The translations under genes were made by a program, and so were the position numbers. The notes below the pieces were generated by a model. The model was given only the letters and a program-made list of their open reading frames with translations, made no database searches and was not told where the DNA came from. DNA of 56,673 nt from Methylococcaceae bacterium (GTDB lineage Bacteria; Pseudomonadota; Gammaproteobacteria; Methylococcales; Methylomonadaceae): the NCBI GenBank assembly GCA_947505105.1, contig CANNKG010000010.1, positions 1 through 56,673 of the forward strand. The letters run 5' to 3'. Within the stretch, counting starts at the first letter, position 1. Every line of letters begins with the position of its first letter. Shown piece by piece: positions 1 to 8,605 of this stretch.

Positions 1-247
1 TCTTTCAGTTTTTCTAAAATCAGTTTGGAGAAGGTGAGCGCTATCATTCAAGCATTCCTTTGGCGGTATTTTCTTATGGCGTCAAGCATACCGACAAAAG
101 AGGGAATTTTCGTATTTTCGGAAATTTAATTTATGAAAGTCTATAGTATCAGCTTATAATGACCTTTATATGACAGTTTTGTTGGCGCGTCCACTAAACA
201 GCCATCTAGTTAGTTTCCTCCATTAATGCGCCTTTAGAGTAACCAAC

Positions 248-790
248 ATGTCCAACAAAATCCTCTTATTATTAAGACACGCAAAATCCAACCGCAATAT
301 TGAAGTCATTGATTTTGAGAGACCTCTCAAGAAACGTGGCTTGCGCGACGCTAAGACAATGGGACGCTGGCTTAGCGACCAAATGCTAGTGCCGGAATTG
401 ATACTAAGCTCACCCGCAGAGCGCGCCATTACCACGGCTCGAAAAGTTTGCAAAGCCATGAATCTGGAAACTAGCCTGATCAAAACCGATGAGCGCATCT
501 ACAACGCCAACCCGGAATTACTCAAACAAATCTTGCAGACTTGCCCCGAAACTTTGCACACACTAATGTTAGTCGGCCACAATCCCGCGTTTGAAGAATT
601 ACTCATCGACCTCGCCGATACACCAGTCGAAATCCCCGAAGACGGCAAACTACTCCCGACCACAGCACTCGCCGAACTGCGTTTCACCGGCACCTGGGCC
701 AAAATCAGCAGTCATTGCGCCCAATTGACACAAATCACCCGGGTAAAAAATCTGGCCGATTCAAGCGAGCCAGACATAGATACCCATTAA
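248..790 (+). CDS. sixA: SixA-like phosphohistidine phosphatase (histidine phosphatase superfamily)
   Basis: The 180-residue cytosolic protein opens with the RHAKS form of the RHG catalytic motif (residues 10-14), whose histidine is phosphorylated in this superfamily. A second conserved histidine lies in LVGHNPAF near residue 115. Size and motifs match SixA, which dephosphorylates phosphohistidine on signalling or PTS-type proteins. The ATG start follows a weak GAG ribosome site and gives a normal N-terminus. It stands alone, with about 150 bases before the next gene. The family is clear; the phosphoprotein it acts on is unknown. Confidence 0.85.
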   Translation: MSNKILLLLRHAKSNRNIEVIDFERPLKKRGLRDAKTMGRWLSDQMLVPELILSSPAERAITTARKVCKAMNLETSLIKTDERIYNANPELLKQILQTCPETLHTLMLVGHNPAFEELLIDLADTPVEIPEDGKLLPTTALAELRFTGTWAKISSHCAQLTQITRVKNLADSSEPDIDTH

Positions 791-941
791 AACAAATACT
801 TACATAATTCCAAGTCATCGAATCGTGTAAATTACCGCCGATAGAAAAATTTACGCTTAATTTTTGAGATCCCACCTAACCGCCTGTTGCAGTTGGGCTA
901 TAATACTTGCTTAAATTAAGCTTTTTACCCCCCTTTTTGCC

Positions 942-1955
942 ATGAGACTTTCAGCCCCCCTACCGATTTACAAAACCCTCGTTTTAATCGTATTAAGTCT
1001 TATCTCGAACGGTTGTGCGGAAACTCCCGTCGAGCAAATCACCGCCCCAAAACCCAGACTACCTCTGACGGTCACGCCCAAGCCGGCTTATGAGTATCCG
1101 GTTCATCCTTTAACTGGAATCTATGCCGAATCTCCTTCAGTCAAAGCATTTATTCAACACATGGTCAACACCCATGGCTTCGATGAAGGCTATCTCAACG
1201 ACATTTTCTCGCAAGCCCATCGCCTGGATTATGTGATACGCCTTGAAAATACTCCGCAATATAGCGGCCCGAAAGGTGCCAAGCCTCGCCTCGGCAGTTG
1301 GACGCAATACCGCAAACAATTCCTGACCAACGGTCACATCGACAACGGCGTTGAATTCTGGTCACTGAATAGCGATGCAATCAAACGCGCCAGCGAAACC
1401 TATGGCGTCGACCCCGAATACATCGTCGCAATCATCGGCGTCGAGACCTTCTTTGGCCGGAACGTTGGCAAAACATGCACCTTCGACGCCCTGACCACGC
1501 TATCTTTCGACACCCAACGACGTTCGGAATTTTTCAAGCAGGAACTTGAACATTTTTTATTAATGTCGCGTGAAGAACATTATCAACCCAAAGAACCGGT
1601 CGGTTCGTGGGCCGGCGCCATGGGACTCGGCCAATTTATGCCCAGCAGTTTCAGACGACTCGCGGTGGATTTCAATCAGGACGGCCAACGTAACCTCTGG
1701 CACCGCGAAGATGCGATCGGCAGTGTTGCGCATTACTTCTCGCGCAACGGCTGGCAAGCGCATCAACTGGTCGCCGAACAAGTCAGCGACGACAGCATTC
1801 CTTCCACTATTCCACTCGGTGCACAGAATGGCTACGAATACTGGCATGTACATCCCAATTTCGAGGTTATCAAAAAATATAACAACAGCAATAAATATGC
1901 GATGGCCGTGCATCAATTAGCTCAGGCGATCAAGAAGAAATATTCCGGCTCATGA
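942..1955 (+). CDS. mltB: Lytic murein transglycosylase B, lipoprotein
   Basis: The protein has 337 residues with a hydrophobic N-terminus ending in a lipobox (ISNGC, acylated Cys about residue 25), so it should be anchored in the outer membrane. The family cleaves the MurNAc-GlcNAc bond of peptidoglycan to give 1,6-anhydro products. The catalytic glutamate is visible in IIGVETFFGR, and GAMGLGQFMPSSF is a further MltB signature. Length fits the family. The stop overlaps the start of the next gene by four bases (ATGA), so the two are probably translated together. Confidence 0.93.
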   Translation: MRLSAPLPIYKTLVLIVLSLISNGCAETPVEQITAPKPRLPLTVTPKPAYEYPVHPLTGIYAESPSVKAFIQHMVNTHGFDEGYLNDIFSQAHRLDYVIRLENTPQYSGPKGAKPRLGSWTQYRKQFLTNGHIDNGVEFWSLNSDAIKRASETYGVDPEYIVAIIGVETFFGRNVGKTCTFDALTTLSFDTQRRSEFFKQELEHFLLMSREEHYQPKEPVGSWAGAMGLGQFMPSSFRRLAVDFNQDGQRNLWHREDAIGSVAHYFSRNGWQAHQLVAEQVSDDSIPSTIPLGAQNGYEYWHVHPNFEVIKKYNNSNKYAMAVHQLAQAIKKKYSGS

Positions 1956-2572
1956 TTGCTGATTCATCGCCGAATTTCGAAACCTCTGAATTAATCGACA
2001 GTCTGACTCAACAAGGCTGGTGGGTTAAAACGCAATTTTTTAGCCCTGAACTGATTGAAGGTCTCGCCGACGAAACGCTCACACTCTATCAAAATCAGCA
2101 AATGACCCGCGCCGGCATTGGTCGTGGCCAGGATTTTCAACAAAACGCCGAAATCCGTCTGGATTTCATTCACTGGCTCGATGGTACGACGGAGATTCAG
2201 CAGCGTTATCTCGCCCAGATGGAGGCGCTCCGCCTGACCTTAAACCGGGAACTGTTTTTAGGTTTATTTGATTTTGAAACGCACTTTGCATTCTATCCAC
2301 CTGGTGCTTTTTATAAAAAACATCTGGATAGTTTTCGTGGTCAAGCCAATCGCCTAGTGTCGGCCGTCACCTATCTAAATGCCGACTGGCCGACTGACGG
2401 CGGTGGAGAATTATTGATTTACACGCCGGACGAACAACAAGTGATTGCGAAAGTTCGCCCCGAAGCGAGTACGCTGGTAGTTTTTTTAAGTGAAGAAATT
2501 CCACATGAGGTTCAAGTCAGCCATTATCAGCGGAGCAGTATTGCGGGCTGGTTTAGGGTGAATGGTCGTTAA
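1952..2572 (+). CDS. 2OG-Fe(II) oxygenase (SM-20/prolyl hydroxylase-like)
   Basis: This 206-residue protein has the double-stranded beta-helix residues of 2-oxoglutarate/iron dioxygenases. They are an H-x-D iron pair in KKHLDSFRG, a distal iron histidine in EEIPHEVQ, and the 2OG-binding arginine in the RSSIAGWFR segment at the C-terminus. Such enzymes hydroxylate proteins or small molecules; the substrate cannot be read from sequence. It starts inside the last codons of mltB through an ATGA overlap, which suggests co-expression but not necessarily a shared pathway. No signal peptide is seen, so it is probably cytosolic. Confidence 0.85.
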   Translation: MIADSSPNFETSELIDSLTQQGWWVKTQFFSPELIEGLADETLTLYQNQQMTRAGIGRGQDFQQNAEIRLDFIHWLDGTTEIQQRYLAQMEALRLTLNRELFLGLFDFETHFAFYPPGAFYKKHLDSFRGQANRLVSAVTYLNADWPTDGGGELLIYTPDEQQVIAKVRPEASTLVVFLSEEIPHEVQVSHYQRSSIAGWFRVNGR

Positions 2573-2594
2573 CCCTAACGTCCCAGCGAGATGA

Positions 2595-2624
2595 AAACAA
2601 CCACCTACCTACAGATGGTTGTTT
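2595..2624. terminator. Weak hairpin between convergent genes
   Basis: A 9-bp perfect stem (2595-2603 with 2616-2624) and a 12-base loop lie between the convergent oxygenase and PuuD-like genes. On the minus strand it is followed by four T residues, on the plus strand by only three, so it is at best a weak bidirectional terminator. Confidence 0.35.
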
Positions 2625-2640
2625 AACAACATGTTCCGAA

Positions 2641-3339
2641 TTACAAAAATTCTAAAATCAAAAACAGCACGATCGTCAGGCCCAAACCGCAATGAACCAC
2701 ACCTTTGATACTTGCGATCGGTCCCATAATACCGCCAGCCGGTAATTTTTTAACCGCATCGAGATTTTTTAGCAAGGGATAGAGGGCGTTATATTCGATC
2801 ACCAGAATCACCGCCACCGCCACAATCAGGGCAAACAAGCTAAAAGTATGCGGGTAATGCGCAGAGGCACCCATGAAAAATAACATCGGAATCGAAAACA
2901 AAGCATTGGTACGAGAAGCCAAGCCCGCCTTAGCAAGCGCCTCGGCGAGCTCAGGCAGTGCTTCGCCACCGTTAGCAACCTGTTCGGCAGATGCAATTAC
3001 AATTTGCTGATTGGGCCAAATCAAACGCCAGACATTACCGAACATAAATATACCGAGCAACGCGCCAATATAAATGTCGATCGACATTCCGCCACCTCGG
3101 ACTGCAAAAATGCCTAAACCAGTCGCCAGTGTCGCCACTGATCCCCAACGAAACCAGGCCAAGGCGCGTGGCACTAATTTTCGAATCACATCCGATTTTG
3201 CCGCCGCATCGGCATCTTTAAAATATTCGGTTTGGACAAAATTAAAGTAGTAAAGCAACCCCACCCACGCTACGCCAGACAGAAAATGCCCCCAGCGCAA
3301 TAACATTTCAAGACCTGCACTTGTTGTAATTATCCCCAT
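2641..3339 (-). CDS. PuuD-like integral membrane protein (urate oxidase N-terminal family)
   Basis: This 232-residue, strongly hydrophobic protein has about six to seven membrane spans. Conserved features are a histidine in the first span (RWGHFLSGVAWVG) and HCGLGLTIV in the last. The pattern matches the membrane domain of PuuD-type urate hydroxylases (DUF989). Those proteins often carry a C-terminal cytochrome c domain, but no CxxCH is present here, so this is the membrane part alone. It is preceded by a good AAGGTG ribosome site. No purine catabolism genes are nearby, so an activity on urate is uncertain; it may be a heme-binding membrane protein of other function. Confidence 0.7.
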   Translation of the reverse strand: MGIITTSAGLEMLLRWGHFLSGVAWVGLLYYFNFVQTEYFKDADAAAKSDVIRKLVPRALAWFRWGSVATLATGLGIFAVRGGGMSIDIYIGALLGIFMFGNVWRLIWPNQQIVIASAEQVANGGEALPELAEALAKAGLASRTNALFSIPMLFFMGASAHYPHTFSLFALIVAVAVILVIEYNALYPLLKNLDAVKKLPAGGIMGPIASIKGVVHCGLGLTIVLFLILEFL

Positions 3340-3806
3340 AATCGTTCACCTTATTATTGTTTTAACGAATGAAATACTCGGTGCTATTCAGGTTTTGAAA
3401 TATTATTCACGCATAATTTCACCCCAAATAACGCCTTCATTCTAAAACTATTCTTCAGTAAAGCAAATTATGAACTTTTCTCGCTATTTTTAATGGTCCA
3501 GTTTCAACTATAACTAGAGCATCAATCGTCTCAATATAATATTAAGAGTCATAGCCTAGTACTCAGTCAATTTAATTATGGCGGGTGTAGTTCAAAAAAA
3601 CCGTTCGTGGTGAGCTTGTCGAACCATGAACCGCAAATCCTTCGACAAACTCAGGACGAACGGGGTATTTATAAGTACTCGACAAAACCAAATTGACTGA
3701 GTACTAGGAGCGTTTTGTCGGCAAAAATATACTGACTAAATAACAAGAATCCCACCTAAAAATGGTAAATTAACCTCGATAACCAACTACTCCAGAGAGC
3801 AAAATT
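3340..3806. other. Intergenic region with a foldback repeat
   Basis: No ORF with a credible start is seen in this 467-base gap between two divergently transcribed genes. Its main content is the inverted-repeat element at 3555-3708. The rest is AT-rich and probably holds the two divergent promoters, which I cannot place confidently. Confidence 0.6.
3555..3708. repeat. MITE-like element with 19-bp terminal inverted repeats enclosing a REP-type palindrome
   Basis: The ends, 3555-3573 and 3690-3708, are perfect 19-base inverted repeats. Inside, 3601-3623 and 3641-3663 form a second, imperfect palindrome (three mismatches in 23). Its arms are of the TTCGTCCTGAG-TTGTCGAA type, a repeat class common in bacterial intergenic regions. 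A dinucleotide AG flanks both ends and could be a target duplication, but that is weak. No coding capacity. A related element lies at 44824-44946. Confidence 0.75.
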
Positions 3807-5480
3807 GTGATTCATTATTCAAAATGGCACTATAAGTTGCTGCCGATTATTTTCTTGATCAGTCTGACCGGCTGCATACAAAACCTATATTCTGAAAACA
3901 TCGATGATCATATTAATGACTCACAGAGCGGTCATTTTTCAATTTTGCAAGTAAATGATTCCTATAAAATTGAAGGGCTTGAAAACGGCAGCATTGGCGG
4001 ATTTGCTCGATTACGCACCTTACGTCACCAATTGGAAAGCCAAGGAGCACCGGTATTAATGCTTCATGGTGGTGATTTTCTGTTTCCCTCGGTCATGAGT
4101 AAGTATTTGAAAGCCGATTCGATGATCAAGATTCTTAATCTTATGGACGGCAATGCGACAGGCTTTGATAACAATATGCTGGTAGTTTTCGGCAATCACG
4201 AATTTGACAGTCCTGATCCGGGACTGCTGCTTCGACGGATCGTGCAAGCTGATTTTGGCTGGGTCTCGTCGAACACCCGCTTTCACTTTAGCGAAAGTTC
4301 AGCTCCTGAACCATTTTCAAAAAGACTTAGCAATGTCCATGATCAGATCATTAAGGACATCAATGGTATAAAAGTTGGCTTATTCGGAATTACCCTCGAT
4401 AACCAAAAACCACCTTATATAGAGTACGACTACGCCCCGGAAGCGCGCAAAATCCTGATCAAACAGATGATCGCCGATTTAAAAGCCAACGGGGCTCAGG
4501 TGATTATTGCGTTGACGCACCAGGATTTAGATCAGGATCAGGGCTTGGCACGAGAGTTTCCGGAGATAAATCTGATTATCGGCGGCCATGAGCATTTTTT
4601 CATCGAGCAAAAAATCGGTAAGACCTGGATCACCAAGGCCGATGCCGACAATAAAAGCGCAATTGTACATGAAATCCAACTTTTACCAGATGGATCGGTC
4701 GAAACCAATCACCGCAAAATTGTGCTGAATGATCAAATCGAAAAAGATCCTCAAATCAATACCGAAGTATCCAAACAGTTGACTCGTCTGGCACAGGAAT
4801 TTCAAAAGAACGGTAAAAATATGCAGGAGGTGTTGGGTTATACCGAGCATCTGCTGGAAGGCGTTGAACCGGCGATACGGGGCAGGGAAACGGCCTTGGG
4901 AAATTTCCTGGCTGACGTTATTCGCACTGAAATGAACAGCGATATTGCCTTCACCAACGGTGGTGGCGTTCGCATTAATGACAATATTCCACCCGGCCCG
5001 ATCACCATGTATGACATGGAAGGTCTGTTTTATTACGATAATAATTTGGTCAGCTTTGAGTTAACTGGTCAACAACTATTGGAAATTCTAAAAAACTCGA
5101 TCTCCAAAGCGCATTTGGGCGACGGTCGATTTCTGCAGGTATCTGGAATCCGCTTTACATATCACGCCAAATCATCCAATAGCGGTTATGTTTATACGAT
5201 TAATCCTGCCGAAGTTGAAATCCAGCAGCGAGGTGCATCAACCTATACCCCTCTGGAACTGGATAAAACTTATCGAGCAGCAAGCACTTACTTCATTTGG
5301 GAAAAAGGTTTTTCGGATGGCTATGCCATTTTTGCCAAAGATGCTGGAAAAACCAGCCCTTCACGCATTGATAACGGCAAAGAAATCAGCTTTAGAAAAA
5401 GTGTCGAAAATACGCTTAACACGCTCCCCAAGAAAATGGTCAGACAACAAATCGAAGGCAGAATTATTCGTCAGGAATAG
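3807..5480 (+). CDS. 5'-nucleotidase/UshA-family metallophosphoesterase lipoprotein
   Basis: This 557-residue protein starts at GTG, after an AGAGAG element, and has a lipobox (SLTGC, Cys23), so it is an envelope-exposed lipoprotein. The N-terminal half is a calcineurin-like phosphoesterase with GGDF, GNHEFD and GGHEH metal motifs. The C-terminal half is the 5'-nucleotidase substrate-binding domain (TNGGGVR, then an ELTGQQL segment). Such enzymes hydrolyse extracellular nucleotides or related phosphoesters. The first metal motif reads NDSYKIE where UshA has a D-x-H, so one ligand differs from the classical enzyme. It is transcribed alone. The exact substrate is not predictable. Confidence 0.85.
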   Translation: MIHYSKWHYKLLPIIFLISLTGCIQNLYSENIDDHINDSQSGHFSILQVNDSYKIEGLENGSIGGFARLRTLRHQLESQGAPVLMLHGGDFLFPSVMSKYLKADSMIKILNLMDGNATGFDNNMLVVFGNHEFDSPDPGLLLRRIVQADFGWVSSNTRFHFSESSAPEPFSKRLSNVHDQIIKDINGIKVGLFGITLDNQKPPYIEYDYAPEARKILIKQMIADLKANGAQVIIALTHQDLDQDQGLAREFPEINLIIGGHEHFFIEQKIGKTWITKADADNKSAIVHEIQLLPDGSVETNHRKIVLNDQIEKDPQINTEVSKQLTRLAQEFQKNGKNMQEVLGYTEHLLEGVEPAIRGRETALGNFLADVIRTEMNSDIAFTNGGGVRINDNIPPGPITMYDMEGLFYYDNNLVSFELTGQQLLEILKNSISKAHLGDGRFLQVSGIRFTYHAKSSNSGYVYTINPAEVEIQQRGASTYTPLELDKTYRAASTYFIWEKGFSDGYAIFAKDAGKTSPSRIDNGKEISFRKSVENTLNTLPKKMVRQQIEGRIIRQE

Positions 5481-5806
5481 CAGAATCTAGCTTATGTTCA
5501 GACAAATCACCGCATCTAAAGCTCAATTCCTCACAATGTTGTCACTACCAGGAAATAAGCATATAATTGCCCTCTTTTACGCATCGGCGCTAATCAAGAT
5601 AGCCTATTGATATCAAAGAAAATATAGCAAAAAAATATCAACACTCCCAATCTGAGCCATAAGTAATATCGCTGCCCATCAGAGCCTCCTTAACATCAGT
5701 CCGATAGCTATTTAAGTTAATGTCAATGACAAACAACAAGAATTTTAATTTACGTTTTGATGAATGCCCCACACCATAGCCTAAAGAATCTATATTTACC
5801 CACACT
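5481..5806. other. Intergenic region upstream of tonB
   Basis: No gene of normal size is seen in these 326 bases. The region must hold the promoter of the tonB gene, but I find no convincing Fur box or -35/-10 pair. The one notable item is a very short antisense ORF with a strong ribosome site at 5638-5679. Confidence 0.5.
5638..5679 (-). CDS. Possible 13-codon peptide with strong ribosome site
   Basis: The minus strand reads MGSDITYGSDWEC and then TGA. A perfect AAGGAGG ribosome site sits five bases before the ATG. There is no other gene on this strand downstream until far away, so it is not an obvious leader of a gene. It may be a regulatory or secreted micropeptide, or chance. I do not recognise the peptide. 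Confidence 0.2.
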   Translation of the reverse strand: MGSDITYGSDWEC

Positions 5807-6616
5807 ATGAATGAGGCAATCTCGGTAATTCAACGCCAATCCCTGCTGCTTACGCTCCAAGCAGTCGATCGTCATTATCATATCAAACGCGCGGTATCAC
5901 TGATACTGGTCGTCGGATTACATCTATGGGTATTAGGGTGGCTCTTGCAACAGGTCGCTCCCGCCCCGGTCGCGAAACCATTGATTATGGAAGTGACGAT
6001 GTTAACGCCTCCGAAACCGGTTCCCGTTATCAAAGAACCGCCACCTCCCCCGCCACCACCACCTAAAGCGATTGAGAAGCCGAAGCCAGTTGTAAAACCC
6101 GTGGTCAAACCACCGATTCAAAAACCGGTTCCACCCAAACCAGTCGCACCCAAAGTGTTGGCCCAACCCCAAACACCCGTGGTGACCAAGGAGGATTTTA
6201 CGATTCCGGACCAACCCAAGGCGGAACCGGTTAAAGCGCCGCCTCCGGTAGTCACGGCACCACCTGCTCCTGCTGCGCCTGCACCGTCGACGAAAAGTTC
6301 TCAAAGCAGCGAAGGTGAAGGCCCCAGTAATTCAAAGACGGTGGTTTCGGGCGTTGTGCCATTGGTGCGAGTGCCACCAAAATATCCGGCCCGCGCGATG
6401 AGTCGGCATATTGAAGGATGGGTCAAAATTGAATTTACGATCACGACTTCAGGAACCGTGGAAAATCCGAAAGTCGTTGCCGCGGAACCTCCAGATATTT
6501 TTGATGATGCCGCACTCAATGCGATCAGTGAATGGGAGTTTAAGGAAAAAATGGTCAACGGCAAAGCCGTGGAACAGCGTGCAGTGCAAACATTACAATT
6601 CAAATTGGCCAATTAG
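5807..6616 (+). CDS. tonB: TonB energy transducer
   Basis: The 269-residue protein has the classic TonB layout. A single N-terminal membrane anchor lies at about residues 29-50 and includes a histidine at 39, comparable to the proton-responsive His of E. coli TonB. A long Pro/Lys-rich periplasmic spacer follows (about 68-165, with nine consecutive prolines near 78-86). The C-terminal beta-alpha domain (about 183-269) carries the YPARA motif. TonB delivers inner-membrane proton-motive force to outer-membrane receptors. exbB and exbD follow downstream on the same strand. The start has only a poor ribosome site, but the N-terminus is of normal length. Confidence 0.93.
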   Translation: MNEAISVIQRQSLLLTLQAVDRHYHIKRAVSLILVVGLHLWVLGWLLQQVAPAPVAKPLIMEVTMLTPPKPVPVIKEPPPPPPPPPKAIEKPKPVVKPVVKPPIQKPVPPKPVAPKVLAQPQTPVVTKEDFTIPDQPKAEPVKAPPPVVTAPPAPAAPAPSTKSSQSSEGEGPSNSKTVVSGVVPLVRVPPKYPARAMSRHIEGWVKIEFTITTSGTVENPKVVAAEPPDIFDDAALNAISEWEFKEKMVNGKAVEQRAVQTLQFKLAN

Positions 6617-6701
6617 ACCGGTCAATCTGGCTTAGCGTGCCGACCCGAGCCATAAATTCCACCCACAAACGAAACCAATACGATTAACACATAGGGAAAT
6701 A

Positions 6702-6785
6702 ATGAATACCCGAACCTTACAACGCGACAATTACTTATTGCCGGAGCAAAACTTTCCGTCTAAAAGTGTTTATTTAGTAAACTAG
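6702..6785 (+). CDS. Possible 27-residue small ORF between tonB and exbB
   Basis: An ATG preceded by AGGGA at workable spacing opens a 27-codon frame (begins MNTRTLQRDN, ends SVYLVN). It is polar without a signal or membrane segment. It sits in the 231-base tonB-exbB gap, which is large for an operon. No family is recognised. It could be a translated spacer or simply chance. Confidence 0.2.
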   Translation: MNTRTLQRDNYLLPEQNFPSKSVYLVN

Positions 6786-6847
6786 AACGCAATCAAATTT
6801 TTAATCGAACCTTTTCTAAATCTATTCAGCACCAGGAGGATCTGCGG

Positions 6848-7510
6848 ATGCACTTTCACATTATACCCACGGCCATCATCGATGGGACTTTATACATATT
6901 GATCCTGTTTTCGGTGGTAACCTGGACGCTGATTATTTTTAAAAGTTGGCAATTTACCAATAACGGCATAAACAATAAACGTTTCAACAGTGTGTTCTGG
7001 GAACAAGCGGATTTAGCCAGCGCAGAAAAACTGCCCGATAACGTATTTAAGGGGCCTCAAGCCAGAGTAGCTTTACAAGGCTTAAACTGGCTGTATCACA
7101 ACAGCCAATTCACCGGCAAAAAGCTCAAATTTCTGGGCGCACCTGCGGATTTATTGGAACAGTCATTGATTGAACAAATGCAGAAAGAGCAACATACCAT
7201 TGAATCCGGTATCACCATGCTCGCCAGCATTGGCAGCACCGCACCATTTGTCGGTTTATTAGGTACCGTATTAGGTATTATGCACGCCATGCATGACATC
7301 ACCGCAAGTGGCTCAACTAGCCTAGACGTGGTCGCAGGTCCTATCGGTGACGCACTCGTGGCAACCGCTGTCGGTATTGCGGTCGCGGTGCCTGCAGTAT
7401 TGGCCTATAACTTTTTACTACGCCAAGCTAAAAAGCAGCGCACTGGCCTGGAAAACTTTATTTCCAGTTTTATGCACATTGCCTTTTGCTCAGGATTTTT
7501 GAAGGAATAA
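6848..7510 (+). CDS. exbB: ExbB/TolQ-type proton channel subunit
   Basis: The 220-residue inner-membrane protein belongs to the MotA/TolQ/ExbB family. One N-terminal span (about 9-29) is followed by a cytosolic loop and two long C-terminal spans, with the family signature GSTAPFVGLLGTVLGIM near residue 130. With ExbD it forms the proton-conducting motor that energises TonB. An excellent AGGAGG ribosome site is at 6834-6839. The stop is three bases before exbD. Context (tonB upstream, exbD downstream) favours ExbB over TolQ or MotA. Confidence 0.92.
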   Translation: MHFHIIPTAIIDGTLYILILFSVVTWTLIIFKSWQFTNNGINNKRFNSVFWEQADLASAEKLPDNVFKGPQARVALQGLNWLYHNSQFTGKKLKFLGAPADLLEQSLIEQMQKEQHTIESGITMLASIGSTAPFVGLLGTVLGIMHAMHDITASGSTSLDVVAGPIGDALVATAVGIAVAVPAVLAYNFLLRQAKKQRTGLENFISSFMHIAFCSGFLKE

Positions 7511-7512
7511 TC

Positions 7513-7923
7513 ATGGCTTTTAAAACGCAATCCGAAGACGGCGACACCATGAGTGAAATCAATGTCACGCCCCTCGTGGACGTGATGTTGGTACTGGTGA
7601 TTATCTTGCTGGTGACCGCCCCATTATTGACTCAGTCGGTGCATGTTACCCTCCCCAAGACGGTCGAAACCGTCGCAGACACCAAAAAACAGCCTTATCA
7701 GTTGGGGATCGATGCCCAGGGGGCAATTACCCTGAATAAACTTCCCTATACCGACCTAGCCGTGCTGGAAAAAACCTTACGCGATGAACTTCAAAAAGAT
7801 CCGGAGCTCGCGATTCATTTCTATGCGGATAAGAAAGTTGAATATGGACGAATTGCCGAAATTATGGCGATAGTGCAACATGCCGGCATCGCAAAATTGG
7901 CTTTTGTGACCCTTGAACAATAG
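7513..7923 (+). CDS. exbD: ExbD/TolR-type proton channel subunit
   Basis: The 136-residue protein has a short cytosolic N-terminus, a single membrane span with the essential aspartate (PLVDVMLVLVIILL), and a periplasmic ExbD/TolR domain ending in AKLAFVTLEQ. The frame is open upstream to 7486, but the ATG at 7513 is preferred. It follows AAGGAATAATC and gives the family's normal N-terminus (MAFKTQSEDGDTMSEINVTP). The gene lies directly after exbB, so the pair is certainly one transcription unit. Confidence 0.93.
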   Translation: MAFKTQSEDGDTMSEINVTPLVDVMLVLVIILLVTAPLLTQSVHVTLPKTVETVADTKKQPYQLGIDAQGAITLNKLPYTDLAVLEKTLRDELQKDPELAIHFYADKKVEYGRIAEIMAIVQHAGIAKLAFVTLEQ

Positions 7924-8011
7924 ACGGAGTTGTGGCTTAAACCATCATAATGATGATCTCGAAATTACCATCATTGCTTAAAATCATGGGTACGCTTGTT
8001 ACCCACTGGAC

Positions 8012-8605
8012 ATGTCGATGCGGTTAAAACTAACGTTACTCACTCTGCTATGGTTTGGAATATGCCAAGCTCAAACTGAGGATGAGTTGAATCAGATTAG
8101 TGCGCATTTGAGTCAAGCAACGATTACTCAAGGCGCATTTCAACAACAAAAACAGCTAAAGTTCCTGCGTAATCCGTTAAATTCTAATGGAACCTTTGTG
8201 TACCATCAGAGTAAAGGGGTCATCTGGAAAACTCTCAGCCCAGTTCCGTCCACAGTAATAATCAACGATAACCGCTTGCTGACCGATCAAGGCGAGCAAG
8301 CCGTACCTGCTGCATTCGGCAAGGTTTTCCAGGCATTGCTCGGCAATAATCTTAATTTTCTGACGGAAGGCTTTACGATAGCGGTTAGCCATCACGATGC
8401 CGTCTGGCAATTGCAACTGGAACCGAAAGAGCCATTGCTCAAGAAATTATTCCTGCACATTAAATTGTCCGGCGATCAAGAACTGCGCCAGATGGAATTG
8501 GAAGAATTCAACGGTAATCAAACCCAAATTCATTTCGAGCACATTACTCACCCGTCTGAGCTAGCCTCCGAACAGGAAGTGGACTTTGCGCGGCTATCAC
8601 CCTAA
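8012..8605 (+). CDS. LolA-like periplasmic lipoprotein/lipid carrier
   Basis: This 197-residue protein has a cleavable signal peptide (about 1-20, ending QAQ). The rest shows LolA-like features: GAFQQQKQLKFL, the GTFVYHQSKGVIWKT segment, and a C-terminal amphipathic beta region. LolA-fold proteins carry acylated molecules across the periplasm in a hydrophobic cup. The next gene is an MMPL exporter that overlaps it by 20 bases, and a DUF3261 lipoprotein follows. This trio is familiar from aryl-polyene-type lipid clusters. It is therefore probably a dedicated carrier, not the housekeeping LolA, which would normally sit near ftsK or rarA. Confidence 0.8.
   Translation: MSMRLKLTLLTLLWFGICQAQTEDELNQISAHLSQATITQGAFQQQKQLKFLRNPLNSNGTFVYHQSKGVIWKTLSPVPSTVIINDNRLLTDQGEQAVPAAFGKVFQALLGNNLNFLTEGFTIAVSHHDAVWQLQLEPKEPLLKKLFLHIKLSGDQELRQMELEEFNGNQTQIHFEHITHPSELASEQEVDFARLSP

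Noticed and set aside
5878-6304. Gly-rich and Arg/Trp-rich open frames antisense to tonB
   Set aside because: They are mirror frames of the Pro-rich tonB spacer, whose codons leave the opposite strand free of stops. They have no ribosome sites and no family resemblance.
7938-7960. Palindrome-like ATCATnATGAT segment before the LolA-like gene as a Fur operator
   Set aside because: It is too short and lacks the GATAAT repeat structure; it lies inside a probable operon, not at a promoter.
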